Assembly (NCBI RefSeq): GCF_900102375.1
Contig: NZ_FNBO01000004.1
Span: 124,001-188,000, forward strand
DNA: 64,000 nucleotides
Source of the DNA: Halorubrum xinjiangense
GTDB lineage: Archaea > Halobacteriota > Halobacteria > Halobacteriales > Haloferacaceae
Direction: 5' to 3'
This document shows, in pieces, positions 59,261-64,000 of the stretch (position 1 is its first letter; the number at the start of each line of letters is the position of its first letter). Under the pieces are notes generated by a model that did no database searches, was not told where the DNA came from, and saw only the letters and a list, made by a program, of their open reading frames with translations. Position numbers and translations under genes: made by a program.

Positions 59261-62200
59261 TCAGTCGTCGAGCGCCGCCGCCAGCTTCTCGATCGGGTGC
59301 GGGGGCGTCTCGGCGCCCTCGCGGTCGCCGAGCTGCGACCGGCAGGAGGCGCCGGGCGCCGTCACCGCGTCGCCGTCGCTGTCGGCGACCTGCCCAAAGA
59401 GGATCCGCCCGATCGCCTGCGACAGGTCGTAGTGTTCGCTCTCGTAGCCGAACGAGCCGGCCATGCCGCAACAGGAGGAGTCGAGCGGGTCGACGCTGTA
59501 GCCGGCGCGCCGGAGCACGCCGACCGCGTGGTGGTCCTTGTTCGTCGCCTTCTGATTACAGTGGCCGTGGTAGGTGAGCGTCTCCGCCGGCGCGTCCAAG
59601 GACAGTCGCTCGTCGACCCGGCGGGCGTCGAGGTACTCGCAGACGCCCGCCGCGGCCGCCGACACCGCCTCGACGTCGTCGCCGTCGAGGAGGTCCAGGT
59701 ACTCGTCCTGGAACATCACCGCGTCGGAGGGCTCGACGAAGAGGACGGACTGCCCCTCGCGAACGCGGGGCGCGAGCGCCGCGACGTTGTCAGCCGCGCG
59801 CTCTCGGGCCGCGTTGAGGAACCCCGTCGAGAAGGCGGCGCGGCCGGAGGGCGCGAGGCCGTCGGGCACCTCCACGCGGACGTCGGCGGCCTCCAGCACG
59901 CGCACCGCCGCCTTCCCGGCCGCCGGGTAGCTGTAGTTGGTGTAGGTGTCGGGAAACAGCGCGACTGTGTCGACCGCGTCGCGCTCGTCGACCGCGGGGC
60001 CGCCGCGGGCCGCGAACCACGCCTCGAAGCTCGTCGACCGGAACGTCGGTAGCTCGCGCTCGGGAGCGATCCCGGCGAGCGCGTCCATCGCCTTGCGGGC
60101 CCCGGGGAGCTTCGCCGCCGCGTTCGACAGCGGCGCGAGCCTGCTCCCGAGCGCCGAGAGCCGGTCGATGTCGCGGAAGAGCCGCTCGCGCAGTCCCGCT
60201 CCCTCCCGCTCGTGGTGGTCGTGTTTCACCTCCGCCTTCAGCTTCGCGAGGTCGACGCCGGTCGGACAGTCGCTCTTACACCCCTTACAGCCGACACAGA
60301 GGTCGAGCACCTCCGCCTGGAACCGGTCGGAGTGGATCTCCTCGTCGTCGAGCTCACCGCTTATCGCCGCTCGGAGCATGTTCGCCCGCCCGCGGGTCGT
60401 CTGGATCTCCTCGCCGGAGGCGCGGTAGGTCGGACACATCGTCCCGGAGTCAGTCTCGCGGCAGGTGCCGCAGCCGTTACACAGCTCGACGAGCTCGGAG
60501 AACCCGCCCTCGTCGGCGAAGTCCAGCGTCGTCTGCGGCTCGATCGACTGATACGTCGGCCCGTACCTGAGGTTCTCGCGCATGTCGGTGTCGGCGGCGG
60601 CCTCCGGGTAGCCGCGCTCGGCGGCGGTGTCGCCGTCGACGTAGACGACCTTCCCGGGGTTCATCCGCCACTCGGGGTCGAACGCGGACTTCAGCTCCTG
60701 GAACGCCGTCCAGAGATCCTCGCCGTACATCTTCGGGTTGAACTCCGTGCGCGCGAGCCCGTCGCCGTGCTCGCCGGAGAAGGCGCCGTGGTGTTCCAAG
60801 ACCAGGTCGGTGACGTCGTCGGCGATCGAGTGCATCGTCTCGACCCCCTCGGACTCCTTCAGCGAGAGGATCGGCCGAATGTGGAGGGTACCGACCCCAG
60901 CGTGCGCGAAGTACGCGGCCGAGGTGCCGTGGTCGTCGAGGACCTCCTCGAAGGCGGCGACGTAGTCGGCGAGCTCCGCTGGCGGTACCGACGCGTCCTC
61001 GATGAAGGGGTACGGCTTCGCGTCGCCGTCCATGCTCATCAGGAGCGGGATCGCCGCCTTCCGGAGGTTCCAGAGGTCCGTTTGGGTCTCGGCGTCGTAC
61101 GCCTCGATGACGTCGAACGCGTCGCGGTCGCCGTCGCCGAGGAAGCGGTCGTTCGCGTCGGCGACCGCCGCCTCGAACTCGTCGACCAGCTCAGAGTCCC
61201 ACTCCAGCATGAGCGCGGCCGCGGCCCGGTCCGGGATCGGCTCCGCGTACTCGGCGTACTCCGGCGACCCCGCCGCCAGCTCGACGACCGCGTCGTCCAT
61301 CAGCTCGACCGCGCTCACGGGGAACTCCAGCGCCTCGGGGACCGCGCGCATGGCCGCGTCGAGCGAGTCGAAGGCGTACAGCGCCAGCGCGGTCTCCTCG
61401 GGTCGGGTGACGAGCGAGAGCGTGGCCTCCACGACGACGCCGAGCGTCCCCTCCGCGCCGACGAACAGCTTCGAGAGGTTGATCACCGCCTCGCCGTCGT
61501 CGTTTTCGGAGATCACCTTGTGGAGGTTGTACCCGGAGACCGACCGCTTGAGCGTCGGGTATCGGTCCTCGATCTCGTCGGCGTTCCCCTCGACGAGCGC
61601 GCGGACCGTCTCGTACAACGCGGCCTCGCGCTCGCCGCCCGCCTCGCCCGCGACGATCGCCTCGTACTCCGGCGAGTCGAGGACGACGTCGCGGGTGTGG
61701 ATCAGCGAGCCGTCCGCCAGCACCACGCGCAGCTCCTCGGTGTAGGCGTCGGTGATCCCGTACCGCACCGAGTGCGCCCCGGTGGAGTTGTTGCCGATGC
61801 CGCCGCCCACCGTCGCGCGCGCCGAGGAGGCGGGGTCGGGCGCGAACTTCAGGCCGTCCTCGGCGAGCCGGTCGTCGAGGTCGTCCTGGACGACGCCGGG
61901 CTGGACCGTGGCGCGGCGCGCGTCGGGGTCGACCGACAGGATCGAGTCCATGTGTCGCGAGCAGTCGAGGACGACGCAGCCGGGACCGACGGTCTGCCCC
62001 GCGAGCGACGACCCCGCGCCGCGCGGCAACACGGGGACGCCGTGGTCGGCCGCGACCCGCATCGCCGCCCGCACGTCGTCGACTCCGCGGGGGTACACCA
62101 CGCCTGCTGGTCGCGCCTGATAGACGCTCCCGTCCGTGGCGTACAGCACCTGCGCGTACTCGTCGAACTCGACGCCGCCCGCGACCGCGTCGCGCAGGTC

Positions 62201-62455
62201 GGCCGCGAGCGACCGGTACGCCTCGACGTCCGGCCGGTCGTGGCCCAGCGCGGCCGCCGAGACGGCGGACCGGTCCGGATCTGGCCCGGACGATTCCGCC
62301 GCCGTCGACCCGTCCGACACGGATCCGTCCGTCGCGGCCCCGACGCCCTCAGCGGCGACTCCGCCGTCCGACGCTACTCGTCGGGGTCGGTCTCCCTCGT
62401 CGCTTCCGTGCGATGCTCTCGGGTCCCCCTGGCCGGCCGGGCCTCCTCCGTCCAT
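59261..62455 (-). CDS. FAD-linked oxidase/Fe-S fusion protein (D-lactate/D-2-hydroxyacid dehydrogenase type)
   Basis: A 1,064-residue membrane-associated enzyme. After an acidic Ser/Gly-rich leader of about 60 residues, an FAD_binding_4 domain runs to about 300 (VLPRGAGSSLAGQTVGPGCV is the FAD loop) and the FAD-oxidase C-terminal domain to about 560. Two ferredoxin clusters follow (CNGCGTCRETDSGTMCP and CVGCKGCKSDCPTG), then a CCG domain with DSSCCGMAGSFGYE. It should oxidise D-lactate or glycolate and pass electrons to quinone. The start is set by the TATA box. Confidence 0.92.
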   Translation of the reverse strand: MDGGGPAGQGDPRASHGSDEGDRPRRVASDGGVAAEGVGAATDGSVSDGSTAAESSGPDPDRSAVSAAALGHDRPDVEAYRSLAADLRDAVAGGVEFDEYAQVLYATDGSVYQARPAGVVYPRGVDDVRAAMRVAADHGVPVLPRGAGSSLAGQTVGPGCVVLDCSRHMDSILSVDPDARRATVQPGVVQDDLDDRLAEDGLKFAPDPASSARATVGGGIGNNSTGAHSVRYGITDAYTEELRVVLADGSLIHTRDVVLDSPEYEAIVAGEAGGEREAALYETVRALVEGNADEIEDRYPTLKRSVSGYNLHKVISENDDGEAVINLSKLFVGAEGTLGVVVEATLSLVTRPEETALALYAFDSLDAAMRAVPEALEFPVSAVELMDDAVVELAAGSPEYAEYAEPIPDRAAAALMLEWDSELVDEFEAAVADANDRFLGDGDRDAFDVIEAYDAETQTDLWNLRKAAIPLLMSMDGDAKPYPFIEDASVPPAELADYVAAFEEVLDDHGTSAAYFAHAGVGTLHIRPILSLKESEGVETMHSIADDVTDLVLEHHGAFSGEHGDGLARTEFNPKMYGEDLWTAFQELKSAFDPEWRMNPGKVVYVDGDTAAERGYPEAAADTDMRENLRYGPTYQSIEPQTTLDFADEGGFSELVELCNGCGTCRETDSGTMCPTYRASGEEIQTTRGRANMLRAAISGELDDEEIHSDRFQAEVLDLCVGCKGCKSDCPTGVDLAKLKAEVKHDHHEREGAGLRERLFRDIDRLSALGSRLAPLSNAAAKLPGARKAMDALAGIAPERELPTFRSTSFEAWFAARGGPAVDERDAVDTVALFPDTYTNYSYPAAGKAAVRVLEAADVRVEVPDGLAPSGRAAFSTGFLNAARERAADNVAALAPRVREGQSVLFVEPSDAVMFQDEYLDLLDGDDVEAVSAAAAGVCEYLDARRVDERLSLDAPAETLTYHGHCNQKATNKDHHAVGVLRRAGYSVDPLDSSCCGMAGSFGYESEHYDLSQAIGRILFGQVADSDGDAVTAPGASCRSQLGDREGAETPPHPIEKLAAALDD

Positions 62456-62479
62456 AGGAAAGGTGGGTAGGATAAGCGG

Positions 62480-62485
62480 CATAAA
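62480..62485 (-). promoter_or_regulatory. TATA-like box of the FAD/Fe-S dehydrogenase gene
   Basis: TTTATG on the minus strand, 25-30 nt before the ATG at 62455. It supports that start over the ATGs at 62482 and 62512. Confidence 0.55.
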
Positions 62486-62575
62486 TCCTTTGTGAACGAT
62501 AATTATATTCATTTAGGGCGGCCGCGAAGCGCGCCGCTTTTTCGGCGGGACCGCGACCGATCGACGGAGACGACC

Positions 62576-64000
62576 GTGGGACACGAACGCGACGAGGACG
62601 CGGGGAAGTTCGACGACGACAGCCGCGAGAGCGGCGGACCGTCCGAAGATGTCGTCGACTGCGACCGCGACGCGATCCCCGAGGACGAGCGCGAGGCGCT
62701 GGAGACGATCGCGCACGGCGCGGTGCTCACCTCGGGCGGGGTCGCGGCCCAGCGCGCGCTCATCGCGGCGACCGAGTTCGCGCTGACCCGCGGGCTCGGC
62801 CCGACCGCGTACGGGGTGTACGCGCTGGCGTGGCGGATCGCCCAGTTGTGCTCGCGGCTCGTGACGTTCGGCAGCGTCCCCGCCATCCAGCGGTACCTCC
62901 CGGAGTACGCGGCGGATCCGGACCGGCAGGGGGCGATCGCCGGCCTCGCGTACGCGACGACGATCGGATTCGGGGTCGCGATCGCGGTCGCCGTTTGGTT
63001 CGCGGCGCCGGCGATAAACGCGCGCACCGTCACCGAGCCGGCGTTCGCGGGAACGATGCGCGCGTTCGGGGGACTCGTCGGACTGCTGGGGGTCGTGATG
63101 GTCGCGTCCGCGCTCTTCCGCGCGGTCGGGTCGGCCCGGGGCGAGATCCTGTTCAACAAGCTGTTGCGCCCGGGCGTCAGGCTCGTCGCCGCCGTCGGCG
63201 CGCTCGGGCTCGGCTACTCCGTCGTCGGCGTCGCCGGGGCGATCGTCGCCGCGACCGCGGTCCTCGCCGCGGCCGCGGTCCCGCTCTCCGCGTCCGTCAC
63301 GGGCGTTCGACCGACGCTCCGGGGCGCCCGCGCCGAGGCGCGCCGCTTCTACGACCACGCGGCCCCGGTCGCGATGAGCAGCCTCGGGAAGGTGTTCCAG
63401 AACCGCGTCGACGTGCTGCTCGTCGGCGCGCTGCTGACGGCGACCGCGGCCGGCGTGTACAACGTCGTCCTCGTCGTGATCGCGGTCTCGTGGATCCCGC
63501 TCCTCTCTTTCAACCAACTGCTCCCGCCGGTCGCCTCGGAGCTGTACGCGAACGACCGGACGGCGACGCTCAACGCGGTGTACGGCTCCGTCACGCGGCA
63601 GATCGTCACCGCGGTCGTCCCGATCCTCGCCGTGCTGGCGGTGTACGGCCGTGAGGTCCTCAGCCTGTTCGGCGCGGCGTACGTCGACGGCTACCTCCCG
63701 CTCGTCGTCTACCTCGGCGGCGTCTTCGTCGGGAGCGCGGTCGGCGCGACCGGCTGGCTCCTGATGATGACCGACCACCAGTACGCGCGGATGGCGCTCG
63801 ATTGGCTGCTCGCGGTCCTCAACGTGGGGCTCACGTACGTGTTCGTCGTCCGGTACGGGCTCGTCGGCGCCGCGCTCGGCACGTCGCTCGCGATCGCGGT
63901 CCAGAACGGGGTCCAGGTCGTCCTCCTCCGTCACTTCGAGGGGCTGTGGCCGTACGACCGGAGCTTCCTCACGCCGCTCGCGGCCGGCGGCGTCGCCGTC
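62576..64000 (+). CDS. Polysaccharide flippase (MATE/MOP superfamily), 3' end beyond window
   Basis: A membrane protein that continues past the right edge (475 codons seen). GTG start; residues 1-45 are acidic. Helices begin at IAHGAVLTSGGVAAQRALIAATEFALTRGLG, typical of oligosaccharide flippases (Wzx/AglR-like). FYDHAAPVAMSSLGKVFQNRVDVLLVGALL and FNQLLPPVASELYANDR are MOP-type segments. It should move lipid-linked glycans across the membrane, perhaps for S-layer glycosylation. No glycosyltransferase is visible within the window. Confidence 0.88.
   Translation, partial: MGHERDEDAGKFDDDSRESGGPSEDVVDCDRDAIPEDEREALETIAHGAVLTSGGVAAQRALIAATEFALTRGLGPTAYGVYALAWRIAQLCSRLVTFGSVPAIQRYLPEYAADPDRQGAIAGLAYATTIGFGVAIAVAVWFAAPAINARTVTEPAFAGTMRAFGGLVGLLGVVMVASALFRAVGSARGEILFNKLLRPGVRLVAAVGALGLGYSVVGVAGAIVAATAVLAAAAVPLSASVTGVRPTLRGARAEARRFYDHAAPVAMSSLGKVFQNRVDVLLVGALLTATAAGVYNVVLVVIAVSWIPLLSFNQLLPPVASELYANDRTATLNAVYGSVTRQIVTAVVPILAVLAVYGREVLSLFGAAYVDGYLPLVVYLGGVFVGSAVGATGWLLMMTDHQYARMALDWLLAVLNVGLTYVFVVRYGLVGAALGTSLAIAVQNGVQVVLLRHFEGLWPYDRSFLTPLAAGGVAV

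Noticed and set aside
60212-62470. 752-codon plus-strand ORF opposite the FAD/Fe-S dehydrogenase
   Set aside because: Shadow frame rich in Val, Arg, Gly and His; the opposite strand carries all FAD and cysteine motifs of a known enzyme.

Overview
The window is haloarchaeal chromosome, most likely Halorubrum or a close relative in the Haloferacales. Evidence: very high GC, proteins rich in Asp and Glu, archaeal translation genes (L7Ae, S28e, L24e, aIF1A), RadB, NurA, an archaeal NOG1-type GTPase, geranylgeranyl-reductase-type flavoprotein, and many genes with an AT-rich TATA element 25-31 nt upstream of the start codon, the layout of leaderless haloarchaeal transcripts. Those TATA elements were used to choose several starts. 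Most of the window is ordinary, densely packed core chromosome with short operons.

Layout. 1-5,000: a truncated response regulator, a MATE exporter, an intact IS200/IS605 element (tnpA+tnpB) and a PhoU homologue. 5,000-10,000: a family-5 solute-binding lipoprotein without its permease, a beta-carbonic anhydrase and a beta-propeller protein. 9,400-10,720: the overlapping translation operon L7Ae-S28e-L24e-Ndk. 10,900-20,000: a 5'-nucleotidase-like metallophosphatase, a low-complexity lipoprotein, an exported protein with an HExxH site, FolD, an aldo/keto reductase, a HAD phosphatase, a four-CBS protein fused to a ribosome-hibernation-like domain, RadB and a cold-shock protein. 20,200-22,250: an SCO/TlpA/CcdA redox cassette. 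22,300-23,800: a second IS200/IS605-family element carrying tnpB alone. 23,800-35,900: AIM24-like protein, NSS transporter, GGR-type flavoprotein, a Cys-rich copper-binding bundle protein, an ion channel, a degenerate M24 protein, tRNA-Val(GAC), a frameshifted lipoprotein, a P-loop kinase, aIF1A, thioredoxin, a class V aminotransferase, a methyltransferase and a DoxD/DoxX protein. 35,900-40,000: glucose-6-phosphate isomerase, a CPBP protease, a highly structured repeat element and NurA. 40,000-50,700: a chemoreceptor, DUF2240, NhaC, NOG1-type GTPase, SIMPL lipoprotein, an FNT channel fused to two UspA domains and a DUF389 protein. 50,800-64,000: homoserine kinase, a divergent HTTM/DCC1 pair, ThyA-DHFR, a DUF457 protein, a class V aminotransferase, an aldo/keto reductase, a large FAD/Fe-S D-2-hydroxyacid dehydrogenase and the start of a polysaccharide flippase.

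The most unusual items are: (1) a mosaic structured repeat at about 38,090-38,490 with a perfect 19-bp inverted repeat and 57-nt tandem units that each carry a minus-strand TATA-like box; (2) a solo TnpB whose central RuvC glutamate is glycine, with a substitute glutamate further on, beside another TnpB in the same window that has the normal arrangement; (3) an FNT-UspA-UspA fusion with a long acidic tail; (4) an M24-fold protein that has lost its metal-binding aspartates; (5) short tandem duplications beside stop codons at several separate places. No CRISPR array, rRNA gene, prophage or replication origin was seen.
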